Below are positions 47,255-60,221 of a stretch of DNA of 64,000 nt, in pieces (within the stretch, counting starts at the first letter, position 1; the number at the start of each line of letters is the position of its first letter). The position numbers were made by a program, and so were the translations under genes. The DNA is taken from positions 16,058,001 through 16,122,000 of the forward strand of contig OZ316896.1 in assembly GCA_973895155.1 (NCBI GenBank), written 5' to 3'. The DNA is from Marsupella aquatica (lineage: Eukaryota > Marchantiophyta). Below the pieces are notes generated by a model. It saw only the letters and a list, made by a program, of their open reading frames with translations. It made no database searches and had not been told where the DNA came from.

Positions 47255-47883
47255 TCTTTTCCTTTTTTGTTTTGGACCTCCCTTGTTGCACACTTGAAGC
47301 TTCCAAGCTGTTCCTCTTGGTTCCATTGCTTGTGCCACCCCCTATTTATCAAACACTATTTTGCACATACAATAAGAGACCCCCTATTTATCAAACACTA
47401 TTTTGCACATACAATAAGAGAATTGGTTGTGCCAACCCCTACCTAGAAAACTTTTGATTTTGCACATACAATAAGCAAAAATTTAAATTTTTAGGGGCTC
47501 CGCCCCAAAATCCAACACAACACATCAATTCTAAAAATGTCTCCCATGGGCCGCCCCGCCGCCCACCGCTGGCCAATATCTTCCAAGCTGTTCCTCCTCT
47601 GTCCAGTGTCATATTCTCACCCGGGTGGATGGTCTCTGGTGGAAAAGGAAAAATGCCACCTTGGTTGGGGGGGGGGCGATTATTGTAGAAATTTGTGGGT
47701 TGCAACAAGGGAGGCCAAGCAAGTGGGGTATAAAGCCCAATAACACAAAGGAATAAAATGGGTGGGAGTCTGGTGCAAATAGAGTCTTTTGGGCAGGGAG
47801 GGGAGGTCGGGGTGCAGTGGGCAAGGAAGGAGGGAGCGGCGAGGTGTAAGGAATATAATGAGTAGAGTGAGCACCGATGGACG

Positions 47884-48003
47884 TGATGCGGTCATACCAG
47901 GGCTACTACACCAGATCCCATCAGAACTCTGCAGTTAAGCGCCTTTGGGCCGGAATGGTACTGGGATGGGTGACCTCCCGGGAAGTCCCGGTGCCGCATC
48001 CAA
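47884..48003 (+). rRNA. 5S rRNA, unit 4
   Basis: Consensus gene with G at base 74. The upstream flank has GCACCGATGG instead of GCACCCATGG. Confidence 0.97.
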
Positions 48004-48632
48004 TCTTTTCCTTTTTTGTTTTGGACCTCCCTTGTTGCACACTTGAAGCTTCCAAGCTGTTCCTCTTGGTTCCATTGCTTGTGCCACCCCCTATTTATCA
48101 AACACTATTTTGCACATACAATAAGAGACCCCCTATTTATCAAACACTATTTTGCACATACAATAAGAGAATTGGTTGTGCCAACCCCTACCTAGAAAAC
48201 TTTTGATTTTGCAGATACAATAAGCAAAAATTTAAATTTTTAGGGGCTCCGCCCCAAAATCCAACACAACACATCAATTCTAAAAATGTCTCCCATGGGC
48301 CGCCCCGCCGCCCACCGCTGGCCAATATCTTCCAAGCTGTTCCTCCTCTGTCCAGTGTCATATTCTCACCCGGGTGGATGGTCTCTGGTGGAAAAGGAAA
48401 AATGCCACCTTGGTTGGGGGGGGGGCGATTATTGTAGAAATTTGTGGGTTGCAACAAGGGAGGCCAAGCAAGTGGGGTATAAAGCCCAATAACACAAAGG
48501 AATAAAATGGGTGGGAGTCTGGTGCAAATAGAGTCTTTTGGGCAGGGAGGGGAGGTCGGGGTGCAGTGGGCAAGGAAGGAGGGAGCGGCGAGGTGTAAGG
48601 AATATAATGAGTAGAGTGAGCACCCATGGACG

Positions 48633-48752
48633 TGATGCGGTCATACCAGGGCTACTACACCAGATCCCATCAGAACTCTGCAGTTAAGCGCCTTTGGGCC
48701 GGAATAGTACTGGGATGGGTGACCTCCCGGGAAGTCCCGGTGCCGCATCCAA
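48633..48752 (+). rRNA. 5S rRNA, unit 5, terminator displaced by a MITE
   Basis: The 120-base gene is complete, with A at base 74, but the T-rich terminator is separated from it by a 313-bp insertion beginning at 48754. The nearest T-run available to stop transcription is TTTT at 48801-48804, about 48 bases beyond the normal end. Confidence 0.95.
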
Positions 48753-48753
48753 T

Positions 48754-49066
48754 AGGGCGTCTCAAACTTAAGCATTTGGAATTCCGAATGGCACCCGGGA
48801 TTTTACAGTCGCGGGCCGCCCGGATCAGGTGGTCGGCCCACCGATTTGGTGACCGTAAAGTTTTTCCCGGGTTTTTTTTATTACAATTTTTCTTTGGAAA
48901 AACCCAGGTCTAACCCGTGCCGGGACTCCTTTGAGGTGCGAGGTAAAGTTCAGACCCCCAGTTTTTTGGGACCCGATTTTGGGTACCGGTGTTCAATATC
49001 GGGCGGCGATTAGAGACATCCGGGTGACCGGAAGGAATCCTAGAACGTGCAGGGTTGAGACGCCCT
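48754..49066. mobile_element. 313-bp MITE inserted at the 3' end of 5S unit 5
   Basis: Terminal inverted repeats AGGGCGTCTCAA (left) and TTGAGACGCCCT (right) enclose a GC-rich non-coding body with an inner inverted pair, CCCGGGATTTTAC and GTAAAGTTTTTCCCGGG. The target AAT is duplicated at 48751-48753 and 49067-49069; uninterrupted units have AAT once at this point. The 3-bp duplication is compatible with the PIF/Harbinger or CACTA groups, though the end sequence does not start CACTA. The superfamily is uncertain. Confidence 0.93.
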
Positions 49067-49697
49067 AATCTTTTCCTTTTTTGTTTTGGACCTCCCTTGT
49101 TGCACACTTGAAGCTTCCAAGCTGTTCCTCTTGGTTCCATTGCTTGTGCCACCCCCTATTTATCAAACACTATTTTGCACATACAATAAGAGACCCCCTA
49201 TTTATCAAACACTATTTTGCACATACAATAAGAGAATTGGTTGTGCCAACCCCTACCTAGAAAACTTTTGATTTTGCAGATACAATAAGCAAAAATTTAA
49301 ATTTTTAGGGGCTCCGCCCCAAAATCCAACACAACACATCAATTCTAAAAATGTCTCCCATGGGCCGCCCCGCCGCCCACCGCTGGCCAATATCTTCCAA
49401 GCTGTTCCTCCTCTGTCCAGTGTCATATTCTCACCCGGGTGGATGGTCTCTGGTGGAAAAGGAAAAATGCCACCTTGGTTGGGGGGGGGGCGATTATTGT
49501 AGAAATTTGTGGGTTGCAACAAGGGAGGCCAAGCAAGTGGGGTATAAAGCCCAATAACACAAAGGAATAAAATGGGTGGGAGTCTGGTGCAAATAGAGTC
49601 TTTTGGGCAGGGAGGGGAGGTCGGGGTGCAGTGGGCAAGGAAGGAGGGAGCGGCGAGGTGTAAGGAATATAATGAGTAGAGTGAGCACCCATGGACG

Positions 49698-49817
49698 TGA
49701 TGCGGTCATACCAGGGCTACTACACCAGATCCCATCAGAACTCTGCAGTTAAGCGCCTTTGGGCCGGAATGGTACTGGGATGGGTGACCTCCCGGGAAGT
49801 CCCGGTGCCGCATCCAA
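49698..49817 (+). rRNA. 5S rRNA, unit 6
   Basis: Consensus gene with G at base 74; first of seven adjacent G-type units (6-12). Confidence 0.97.
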
Positions 49818-50446
49818 TCTTTTCCTTTTTTGTTTTGGACCTCCCTTGTTGCACACTTGAAGCTTCCAAGCTGTTCCTCTTGGTTCCATTGCTTGTGCCA
49901 CCCCCTATTTATCAAACACTATTTTGCACATACAATAAGAGACCCCCTATTTATCAAACACTATTTTGCACATACAATAAGAGAATTGGTTGTGCCAACC
50001 CCTACCTAGAAAACTTTTGATTTTGCAGATACAATAAGCAAAAATTTAAATTTTTAGGGGCTCCGCCCCAAAATCCAACACAACACATCAATTCTAAAAA
50101 TGTCTCCCATGGGCCGCCCCGCCGCCCACCGCTGGCCAATATCTTCCAAGCTGTTCCTCCTCTGTCCAGTGTCATATTCTCACCCGGGTGGATGGTCTCT
50201 GGTGGAAAAGGAAAAATGCCACCTTGGTTGGGGGGGGGGCGATTATTGTAGAAATTTGTGGGTTGCAACAAGGGAGGCCAAGCAAGTGGGGTATAAAGCC
50301 CAATAACACAAAGGAATAAAATGGGTGGGAGTCTGGTGCAAATAGAGTCTTTTGGGCAGGGAGGGGAGGTCGGGGTGCAGTGGGCAAGGAAGGAGGGAGC
50401 GGCGAGGTGTAAGGAATATAATGAGTAGAGTGAGCACCCATGGACG

Positions 50447-50566
50447 TGATGCGGTCATACCAGGGCTACTACACCAGATCCCATCAGAACTCTGCAGTTA
50501 AGCGCCTTTGGGCCGGAATGGTACTGGGATGGGTGACCTCCCGGGAAGTCCCGGTGCCGCATCCAA
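50447..50566 (+). rRNA. 5S rRNA, unit 7
   Basis: Consensus gene with G at base 74. Unit length to the next gene is 748 bp because of a shorter G tract. Confidence 0.97.
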
Positions 50567-51194
50567 TCTTTTCCTTTTTTGTTTTGGACCTCCCTTGTTG
50601 CACACTTGAAGCTTCCAAGCTGTTCCTCTTGGTTCCATTGCTTGTGCCACCCCCTATTTATCAAACACTATTTTGCACATACAATAAGAGACCCCCTATT
50701 TATCAAACACTATTTTGCACATACAATAAGAGAATTGGTTGTGCCAACCCCTACCTAGAAAACTTTTGATTTTGCAGATACAATAAGCAAAAATTTAAAT
50801 TTTTAGGGGCTCCGCCCCAAAATCCAACACAACACATCAATTCTAAAAATGTCTCCCATGGGCCGCCCCGCCGCCCACCGCTGGCCAATATCTTCCAAGC
50901 TGTTCCTCCTCTGTCCAGTGTCATATTCTCACCCGGGTGGATGGTCTCTGGTGGAAAAGGAAAAATGCCACCTTGGTTGGGGGGGGGCGATTATTGTAGA
51001 AATTTGTGGGTTGCAACAAGGGAGGCCAAGCAAGTGGGGTATAAAGCCCAATAACACAAAGGAATAAAATGGGTGGGAGTCTGGTGCAAATAGAGTCTTT
51101 TGGGCAGGGAGGGGAGGTCGGGGTGCAGTGGGCAAGGAAGGAGGGAGCGGCGAGGTGTAAGGAATATAATGAGTAGAGTGAGCACCCATGGACG

Positions 51195-51314
51195 TGATGC
51201 GGTCATACCAGGGCTACTACACCAGATCCCATCAGAACTCTGCAGTTAAGCGCCTTTGGGCCGGAATGGTACTGGGATGGGTGACCTCCCGGGAAGTCCC
51301 GGTGCCGCATCCAA
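51195..51314 (+). rRNA. 5S rRNA, unit 8
   Basis: Consensus gene with G at base 74. The following spacer has a private GGGCACGGAAGG (others GGGCAAGGAAGG). Confidence 0.97.
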
Positions 51315-51942
51315 TCTTTTCCTTTTTTGTTTTGGACCTCCCTTGTTGCACACTTGAAGCTTCCAAGCTGTTCCTCTTGGTTCCATTGCTTGTGCCACCC
51401 CCTATTTATCAAACACTATTTTGCACATACAATAAGAGACCCCCTATTTATCAAACACTATTTTGCACATACAATAAGAGAATTGGTTGTGCCAACCCCT
51501 ACCTAGAAAACTTTTGATTTTGCAGATACAATAAGCAAAAATTTAAATTTTTAGGGGCTCCGCCCCAAAATCCAACACAACACATCAATTCTAAAAATGT
51601 CTCCCATGGGCCGCCCCGCCGCCCACCGCTGGCCAATATCTTCCAAGCTGTTCCTCCTCTGTCCAGTGTCATATTCTCACCCGGGTGGATGGTCTCTGGT
51701 GGAAAAGGAAAAATGCCACCTTGGTTGGGGGGGGGCGATTATTGTAGAAATTTGTGGGTTGCAACAAGGGAGGCCAAGCAAGTGGGGTATAAAGCCCAAT
51801 AACACAAAGGAATAAAATGGGTGGGAGTCTGGTGCAAATAGAGTCTTTTGGGCAGGGAGGGGAGGTCGGGGTGCAGTGGGCACGGAAGGAGGGAGCGGCG
51901 AGGTGTAAGGAATATAATGAGTAGAGTGAGCACCCATGGACG

Positions 51943-52062
51943 TGATGCGGTCATACCAGGGCTACTACACCAGATCCCATCAGAACTCTGCAGTTAAGCG
52001 CCTTTGGGCCGGAATGGTACTGGGATGGGTGACCTCCCGGGAAGTCCCGGTGCCGCATCCAA
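51943..52062 (+). rRNA. 5S rRNA, unit 9
   Basis: Consensus gene with G at base 74. The following spacer carries TGTAGAGATTT, shared only with the next one. Confidence 0.97.
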
Positions 52063-52690
52063 TCTTTTCCTTTTTTGTTTTGGACCTCCCTTGTTGCACA
52101 CTTGAAGCTTCCAAGCTGTTCCTCTTGGTTCCATTGCTTGTGCCACCCCCTATTTATCAAACACTATTTTGCACATACAATAAGAGACCCCCTATTTATC
52201 AAACACTATTTTGCACATACAATAAGAGAATTGGTTGTGCCAACCCCTACCTAGAAAACTTTTGATTTTGCAGATACAATAAGCAAAAATTTAAATTTTT
52301 AGGGGCTCCGCCCCAAAATCCAACACAACACATCAATTCTAAAAATGTCTCCCATGGGCCGCCCCGCCGCCCACCGCTGGCCAATATCTTCCAAGCTGTT
52401 CCTCCTCTGTCCAGTGTCATATTCTCACCCGGGTGGATGGTCTCTGGTGGAAAAGGAAAAATGCCACCTTGGTTGGGGGGGGGCGATTATTGTAGAGATT
52501 TGTGGGTTGCAACAAGGGAGGCCAAGCAAGTGGGGTATAAAGCCCAATAACACAAAGGAATAAAATGGGTGGGAGTCTGGTGCAAATAGAGTCTTTTGGG
52601 CAGGGAGGGGAGGTCGGGGTGCAGTGGGCAAGGAAGGAGGGAGCGGCGAGGTGTAAGGAATATAATGAGTAGAGTGAGCACCCATGGACG

Positions 52691-52810
52691 TGATGCGGTC
52701 ATACCAGGGCTACTACACCAGATCCCATCAGAACTCTGCAGTTAAGCGCCTTTGGGCCGGAATGGTACTGGGATGGGTGACCTCCCGGGAAGTCCCGGTG
52801 CCGCATCCAA
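52691..52810 (+). rRNA. 5S rRNA, unit 10
   Basis: Consensus gene with G at base 74. The following spacer also has TGTAGAGATTT, marking units 9-10 as a local duplication. Confidence 0.97.
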
Positions 52811-53439
52811 TCTTTTCCTTTTTTGTTTTGGACCTCCCTTGTTGCACACTTGAAGCTTCCAAGCTGTTCCTCTTGGTTCCATTGCTTGTGCCACCCCCTA
52901 TTTATCAAACACTATTTTGCACATACAATAAGAGACCCCCTATTTATCAAACACTATTTTGCACATACAATAAGAGAATTGGTTGTGCCAACCCCTACCT
53001 AGAAAACTTTTGATTTTGCAGATACAATAAGCAAAAATTTAAATTTTTAGGGGCTCCGCCCCAAAATCCAACACAACACATCAATTCTAAAAATGTCTCC
53101 CATGGGCCGCCCCGCCGCCCACCGCTGGCCAATATCTTCCAAGCTGTTCCTCCTCTGTCCAGTGTCATATTCTCACCCGGGTGGATGGTCTCTGGTGGAA
53201 AAGGAAAAATGCCACCTTGGTTGGGGGGGGGGCGATTATTGTAGAGATTTGTGGGTTGCAACAAGGGAGGCCAAGCAAGTGGGGTATAAAGCCCAATAAC
53301 ACAAAGGAATAAAATGGGTGGGAGTCTGGTGCAAATAGAGTCTTTTGGGCAGGGAGGGGAGGTCGGGGTGCAGTGGGCAAGGAAGGAGGGAGCGGCGAGG
53401 TGTAAGGAATATAATGAGTAGAGTGAGCACCCATGGACG

Positions 53440-53559
53440 TGATGCGGTCATACCAGGGCTACTACACCAGATCCCATCAGAACTCTGCAGTTAAGCGCCT
53501 TTGGGCCGGAATGGTACTGGGATGGGTGACCTCCCGGGAAGTCCCGGTGCCGCATCCAA
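53440..53559 (+). rRNA. 5S rRNA, unit 11
   Basis: Consensus gene with G at base 74; spacer of the common 749-bp type. Confidence 0.97.
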
Positions 53560-54188
53560 TCTTTTCCTTTTTTGTTTTGGACCTCCCTTGTTGCACACTT
53601 GAAGCTTCCAAGCTGTTCCTCTTGGTTCCATTGCTTGTGCCACCCCCTATTTATCAAACACTATTTTGCACATACAATAAGAGACCCCCTATTTATCAAA
53701 CACTATTTTGCACATACAATAAGAGAATTGGTTGTGCCAACCCCTACCTAGAAAACTTTTGATTTTGCAGATACAATAAGCAAAAATTTAAATTTTTAGG
53801 GGCTCCGCCCCAAAATCCAACACAACACATCAATTCTAAAAATGTCTCCCATGGGCCGCCCCGCCGCCCACCGCTGGCCAATATCTTCCAAGCTGTTCCT
53901 CCTCTGTCCAGTGTCATATTCTCACCCGGGTGGATGGTCTCTGGTGGAAAAGGAAAAATGCCACCTTGGTTGGGGGGGGGGCGATTATTGTAGAAATTTG
54001 TGGGTTGCAACAAGGGAGGCCAAGCAAGTGGGGTATAAAGCCCAATAACACAAAGGAATAAAATGGGTGGGAGTCTGGTGCAAATAGAGTCTTTTGGGCA
54101 GGGAGGGGAGGTCGGGGTGCAGTGGGCAAGGAAGGAGGGAGCGGCGAGGTGTAAGGAATATAATGAGTAGAGTGAGCACCCATGGACG

Positions 54189-54308
54189 TGATGCGGTCAT
54201 ACCAGGGCTACTACACCAGATCCCATCAGAACTCTGCAGTTAAGCGCCTTTGGGCCGGAATGGTACTGGGATGGGTGACCTCCCGGGAAGTCCCGGTGCC
54301 GCATCCAA
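54189..54308 (+). rRNA. 5S rRNA, unit 12
   Basis: Consensus gene with G at base 74; the last of the G block. Confidence 0.97.
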
Positions 54309-54937
54309 TCTTTTCCTTTTTTGTTTTGGACCTCCCTTGTTGCACACTTGAAGCTTCCAAGCTGTTCCTCTTGGTTCCATTGCTTGTGCCACCCCCTATT
54401 TATCAAACACTATTTTGCACATACAATAAGAGACCCCCTATTTATCAAACACTATTTTGCACATACAATAAGAGAATTGGTTGTGCCAACCCCTACCTAG
54501 AAAACTTTTGATTTTGCAGATACAATAAGCAAAAATTTAAATTTTTAGGGGCTCCGCCCCAAAATCCAACACAACACATCAATTCTAAAAATGTCTCCCA
54601 TGGGCCGCCCCGCCGCCCACCGCTGGCCAATATCTTCCAAGCTGTTCCTCCTCTGTCCAGTGTCATATTCTCACCCGGGTGGATGGTCTCTGGTGGAAAA
54701 GGAAAAATGCCACCTTGGTTGGGGGGGGGGCGATTATTGTAGAAATTTGTGGGTTGCAACAAGGGAGGCCAAGCAAGTGGGGTATAAAGCCCAATAACAC
54801 AAAGGAATAAAATGGGTGGGAGTCTGGTGCAAATAGAGTCTTTTGGGCAGGGAGGGGAGGTCGGGGTGCAGTGGGCAAGGAAGGAGGGAGCGGCGAGGTG
54901 TAAGGAATATAATGAGTAGAGTGAGCACCCATGGACG

Positions 54938-55057
54938 TGATGCGGTCATACCAGGGCTACTACACCAGATCCCATCAGAACTCTGCAGTTAAGCGCCTTT
55001 GGGCCGGAATCGTACTGGGATGGGTGACCTCCCGGGAAGTCCCGGTGCCGCATCCAA
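54938..55057 (+). rRNA. 5S rRNA, unit 13
   Basis: C at base 74 (GGAATCGTACTGGG); first of three adjacent C-type genes found nowhere else in the window. Confidence 0.97.
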
Positions 55058-55686
55058 TCTTTTCCTTTTTTGTTTTGGACCTCCCTTGTTGCACACTTGA
55101 AGCTTCCAAGCTGTTCCTCTTGGTTCCATTGCTTGTGCCACCCCCTATTTATCAAACACTATTTTGCACATACAATAAGAGACCCCCTATTTATCAAACA
55201 CTATTTTGCACATACAATAAGAGAATTGGTTGTGCCAACCCCTACCTAGAAAACTTTTGATTTTGCAGATACAATAAGCAAAAATTTAAATTTTTAGGGG
55301 CTCCGCCCCAAAATCCAACACAACACATCAATTCTAAAAATGTCTCCCATGGGCCGCCCCGCCGCCCACCGCTGGCCAATATCTTCCAAGCTGTTCCTCC
55401 TCTGTCCAGTGTCATATTCTCACCCGGGTGGATGGTCTCTGGTGGAAAAGGAAAAATGCCACCTTGGTTGGGGGGGGGGCGATTATTGTAGAAATTTGTG
55501 GGTTGCAACAAGGGAGGCCAAGCAAGTGGGGTATAAAGCCCAATAACACAAAGGAATAAAATGGGTGGGAGTCTGGTGCAAATAGAGTCTTTTGGGCAGG
55601 GAGGGGAGGTCGGGGTGCAGTGGGCAAGGAAGGAGGGAGCGGCGAGGTGTAAGGAATATAATGAGTAGAGTGAGCACCCATGGACG

Positions 55687-55806
55687 TGATGCGGTCATAC
55701 CAGGGCTACTACACCAGATCCCATCAGAACTCTGCAGTTAAGCGCCTTTGGGCCGGAATCGTACTGGGATGGGTGACCTCCCGGGAAGTCCCGGTGCCGC
55801 ATCCAA
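55687..55806 (+). rRNA. 5S rRNA, unit 14
   Basis: C at base 74; the middle member of the C-type trio. Confidence 0.97.
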
Positions 55807-56435
55807 TCTTTTCCTTTTTTGTTTTGGACCTCCCTTGTTGCACACTTGAAGCTTCCAAGCTGTTCCTCTTGGTTCCATTGCTTGTGCCACCCCCTATTTA
55901 TCAAACACTATTTTGCACATACAATAAGAGACCCCCTATTTATCAAACACTATTTTGCACATACAATAAGAGAATTGGTTGTGCCAACCCCTACCTAGAA
56001 AACTTTTGATTTTGCAGATACAATAAGCAAAAATTTAAATTTTTAGGGGCTCCGCCCCAAAATCCAACACAACACATCAATTCTAAAAATGTCTCCCATG
56101 GGCCGCCCCGCCGCCCACCGCTGGCCAATATCTTCCAAGCTGTTCCTCCTCTGTCCAGTGTCATATTCTCACCCGGGTGGATGGTCTCTGGTGGAAAAGG
56201 AAAAATGCCACCTTGGTTGGGGGGGGGGCGATTATTGTAGAAATTTGTGGGTTGCAACAAGGGAGGCCAAGCAAGTGGGGTATAAAGCCCAATAACACAA
56301 AGGAATAAAATGGGTGGGAGTCTGGTGCAAATAGAGTCTTTTGGGCAGGGAGGGGAGGTCGGGGTGCAGTGGGCAAGGAAGGAGGGAGCGGCGAGGTGTA
56401 AGGAATATAATGAGTAGAGTGAGCACCCATGGACG

Positions 56436-56555
56436 TGATGCGGTCATACCAGGGCTACTACACCAGATCCCATCAGAACTCTGCAGTTAAGCGCCTTTGG
56501 GCCGGAATCGTACTGGGATGGGTGACCTCCCGGGAAGTCCCGGTGCCGCATCCAA
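56436..56555 (+). rRNA. 5S rRNA, unit 15
   Basis: C at base 74; the last of the trio. The next spacer has one more G in the G tract, giving a 750-bp unit. Confidence 0.97.
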
Positions 56556-57185
56556 TCTTTTCCTTTTTTGTTTTGGACCTCCCTTGTTGCACACTTGAAG
56601 CTTCCAAGCTGTTCCTCTTGGTTCCATTGCTTGTGCCACCCCCTATTTATCAAACACTATTTTGCACATACAATAAGAGACCCCCTATTTATCAAACACT
56701 ATTTTGCACATACAATAAGAGAATTGGTTGTGCCAACCCCTACCTAGAAAACTTTTGATTTTGCAGATACAATAAGCAAAAATTTAAATTTTTAGGGGCT
56801 CCGCCCCAAAATCCAACACAACACATCAATTCTAAAAATGTCTCCCATGGGCCGCCCCGCCGCCCACCGCTGGCCAATATCTTCCAAGCTGTTCCTCCTC
56901 TGTCCAGTGTCATATTCTCACCCGGGTGGATGGTCTCTGGTGGAAAAGGAAAAATGCCACCTTGGTTGGGGGGGGGGGCGATTATTGTAGAAATTTGTGG
57001 GTTGCAACAAGGGAGGCCAAGCAAGTGGGGTATAAAGCCCAATAACACAAAGGAATAAAATGGGTGGGAGTCTGGTGCAAATAGAGTCTTTTGGGCAGGG
57101 AGGGGAGGTCGGGGTGCAGTGGGCAAGGAAGGAGGGAGCGGCGAGGTGTAAGGAATATAATGAGTAGAGTGAGCACCCATGGACG

Positions 57186-57305
57186 TGATGCGGTCATACC
57201 AGGGCTACTACACCAGATCCCATCAGAACTCTGCAGTTAAGCGCCTTTGGGCCGGAATAGTACTGGGATGGGTGACCTCCCGGGAAGTCCGGGTGCCGCA
57301 TCCAA
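57186..57305 (+). rRNA. 5S rRNA, unit 16
   Basis: A at base 74 and a private C-to-G change at base 106 (57291, AAGTCCGGGTG for AAGTCCCGGTG), in the 3' half of the gene. Confidence 0.96.
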
Positions 57306-57934
57306 TCTTTTCCTTTTTTGTTTTGGACCTCCCTTGTTGCACACTTGAAGCTTCCAAGCTGTTCCTCTTGGTTCCATTGCTTGTGCCACCCCCTATTTAT
57401 CAAACACTATTTTGCACATACAATAAGAGACCCCCTATTTATCAAACACTATTTTGCACATACAATAAGAGAATTGGTTGTGCCAACCCCTACCTAGAAA
57501 ACTTTTGATTTTGCAGATACAATAAGCAAAAATTTAAATTTTTAGGGGCTCCGCCCCAAAATCCAACACAACACATCAATTCTAAAAATGTCTCCCATGG
57601 GCCGCCCCGCCGCCCACCGCTGGCCAATATCTTCCAAGCTGTTCCTCCTCTGTCCAGTGTCATATTCTCACCCGGGTGGATGGTCTCTGGTGGAAAAGGA
57701 AAAATGCCACCTTGGTTGGGGGGGGGGCGATTATTGTAGAAATTTGTGGGTTGCAACAAGGGAGGCCAAGCAAGTGGGGTATAAAGCCCAATAACACAAA
57801 GGAATAAAATGGGTGGGAGTCTGGTGCAAATAGAGTCTTTTGGGCAGGGAGGGGAGGTCGGGGTGCAGTGGGCAAGGAAGGAGGGAGCGGCGAGGTGTAA
57901 GGAATATAATGAGTAGAGTGAGCACCCATGGACG

Positions 57935-58054
57935 TGATGCGGTCATACCAGGGCTACTACACCAGATCCCATCAGAACTCTGCAGTTAAGCGCCTTTGGG
58001 CCGGAATGGTTCTGGGATGGGTGACCTCCCGGGAAGTCCCGGTGCCGCATCCAA
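57935..58054 (+). rRNA. 5S rRNA, unit 17
   Basis: G at base 74 and a private A-to-T change at base 77 (58011, GGTTCTGGG), next to the C-box. Its downstream spacer has three 42-bp repeats instead of two. Confidence 0.96.
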
Positions 58055-58137
58055 TCTTTTCCTTTTTTGTTTTGGACCTCCCTTGTTGCACACTTGAAGC
58101 TTCCAAGCTGTTCCTCTTGGTTCCATTGCTTGTGCCA

Positions 58138-58263
58138 CCCCCTATTTATCAAACACTATTTTGCACATACAATAAGAGACCCCCTATTTATCAAACACTA
58201 TTTTGCACATACAATAAGAGACCCCCTATTTATCAAACACTATTTTGCACATACAATAAGAGA
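58138..58263 (+). repeat. Triplicated 42-bp spacer repeat after unit 17
   Basis: Three consecutive identical 42-bp units starting CCCCCTATTTATCAAACACT, where all other complete spacers have two. This accounts exactly for the 791-bp unit length. Confidence 0.97.
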
Positions 58264-58725
58264 ATTGGTTGTGCCAACCCCTACCTAGAAAACTTTTGAT
58301 TTTGCAGATACAATAAGCAAAAATTTAAATTTTTAGGGGCTCCGCCCCAAAATCCAACACAACACATCAATTCTAAAAATGTCTCCCATGGGCCGCCCCG
58401 CCGCCCACCGCTGGCCAATATCTTCCAAGCTGTTCCTCCTCTGTCCAGTGTCATATTCTCACCCGGGTGGATGGTCTCTGGTGGAAAAGGAAAAATGCCA
58501 CCTTGGTTGGGGGGGGGGCGATTATTGTAGAAATTTGTGGGTTGCAACAAGGGAGGCCAAGCAAGTGGGGTATAAAGCCCAATAACACAAAGGAATAAAA
58601 TGGGTGGGAGTCTGGTGCAAATAGAGTCTTTTGGGCAGGGAGGGGAGGTCGGGGTGCAGTGGGCAAGGAAGGAGGGAGCGGCGAGGTGTAAGGAATATAA
58701 TGAGTAGAGTGAGCACCCATGGACG

Positions 58726-58845
58726 TGATGCGGTCATACCAGGGCTACTACACCAGATCCCATCAGAACTCTGCAGTTAAGCGCCTTTGGGCCGGAATAG
58801 TACTGGGATGGGTGACCTCCCGGGAAGTCCCGGTGCCGCATCCAA
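58726..58845 (+). rRNA. 5S rRNA, unit 18
   Basis: A at base 74; first of seven adjacent A-type units (18-24). Confidence 0.97.
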
Positions 58846-59473
58846 TCTTTTCCTTTTTTGTTTTGGACCTCCCTTGTTGCACACTTGAAGCTTCCAAGCT
58901 GTTCCTCTTGGTTCCATTGCTTGTGCCACCCCCTATTTATCAAACACTATTTTGCACATACAATAAGAGACCCCCTATTTATCAAACACTATTTTGCACA
59001 TACAATAAGAGAATTGGTTGTGCCAACCCCTACCTAGAAAACTTTTGATTTTGCAGATACAATAAGCAAAAATTTAAATTTTTAGGGGCTCCGCCCCAAA
59101 ATCCAACACAACACATCAATTCTAAAAATGTCTCCCATGGGCCGCCCCGCCGCCCACCGCTGGCCAATATCTTCCAAGCTGTTCCTCCTCTGTCCAGTGT
59201 CATATTCTCACCCGGGTGGATGGTCTCTGGTGGAAAAGGAAAAATGCCACCTTGGTTGGGGGGGGGCGATTATTGTAGAAATTTGTGGGTTGCAACAAGG
59301 GAGGCCAAGCAAGTGGGGTATAAAGCCCAATAACACAAAGGAATAAAATGGGTGGGAGTCTGGTGCAAATAGAGTCTTTTGGGCAGGGAGGGGAGGTCGG
59401 GGTGCAGTGGGCAAGGAAGGAGGGAGCGGCGAGGTGTAAGGAATATAATGAGTAGAGTGAGCACCCATGGACG

Positions 59474-59593
59474 TGATGCGGTCATACCAGGGCTACTACA
59501 CCAGATCCCATCAGAACTCTGCAGTTAAGCGCCTTTGGGCCGGAATAGTACTGGGATGGGTGACCTCCCGGGAAGTCCCGGTGCCGCATCCAA
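59474..59593 (+). rRNA. 5S rRNA, unit 19
   Basis: A at base 74; 748-bp unit. Confidence 0.97.
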
Positions 59594-60221
59594 TCTTTTC
59601 CTTTTTTGTTTTGGACCTCCCTTGTTGCACACTTGAAGCTTCCAAGCTGTTCCTCTTGGTTCCATTGCTTGTGCCACCCCCTATTTATCAAACACTATTT
59701 TGCACATACAATAAGAGACCCCCTATTTATCAAACACTATTTTGCACATACAATAAGAGAATTGGTTGTGCCAACCCCTACCTAGAAAACTTTTGATTTT
59801 GCAGATACAATAAGCAAAAATTTAAATTTTTAGGGGCTCCGCCCCAAAATCCAACACAACACATCAATTCTAAAAATGTCTCCCATGGGCCGCCCCGCCG
59901 CCCACCGCTGGCCAATATCTTCCAAGCTGTTCCTCCTCTGTCCAGTGTCATATTCTCACCCGGGTGGATGGTCTCTGGTGGAAAAGGAAAAATGCCACCT
60001 TGGTTGGGGGGGGGCGATTATTGTAGAAATTTGTGGGTTGCAACAAGGGAGGCCAAGCAAGTGGGGTATAAAGCCCAATAACACAAAGGAATAAAATGGG
60101 TGGGAGTCTGGTGCAAATAGAGTCTTTTGGGCAGGGAGGGGAGGTCGGGGTGCAGTGGGCAAGGAAGGAGGGAGCGGCGAGGTGTAAGGAATATAATGAG
60201 TAGAGTGAGCACCCATGGACG

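Noticed and set aside
48754-49066. Dada-type transposon, a group known to insert in multicopy RNA genes
   Set aside because: The target duplication here is 3 bp (AAT), while Dada elements are known for 6-7 bp duplications. No transposase is present to decide.
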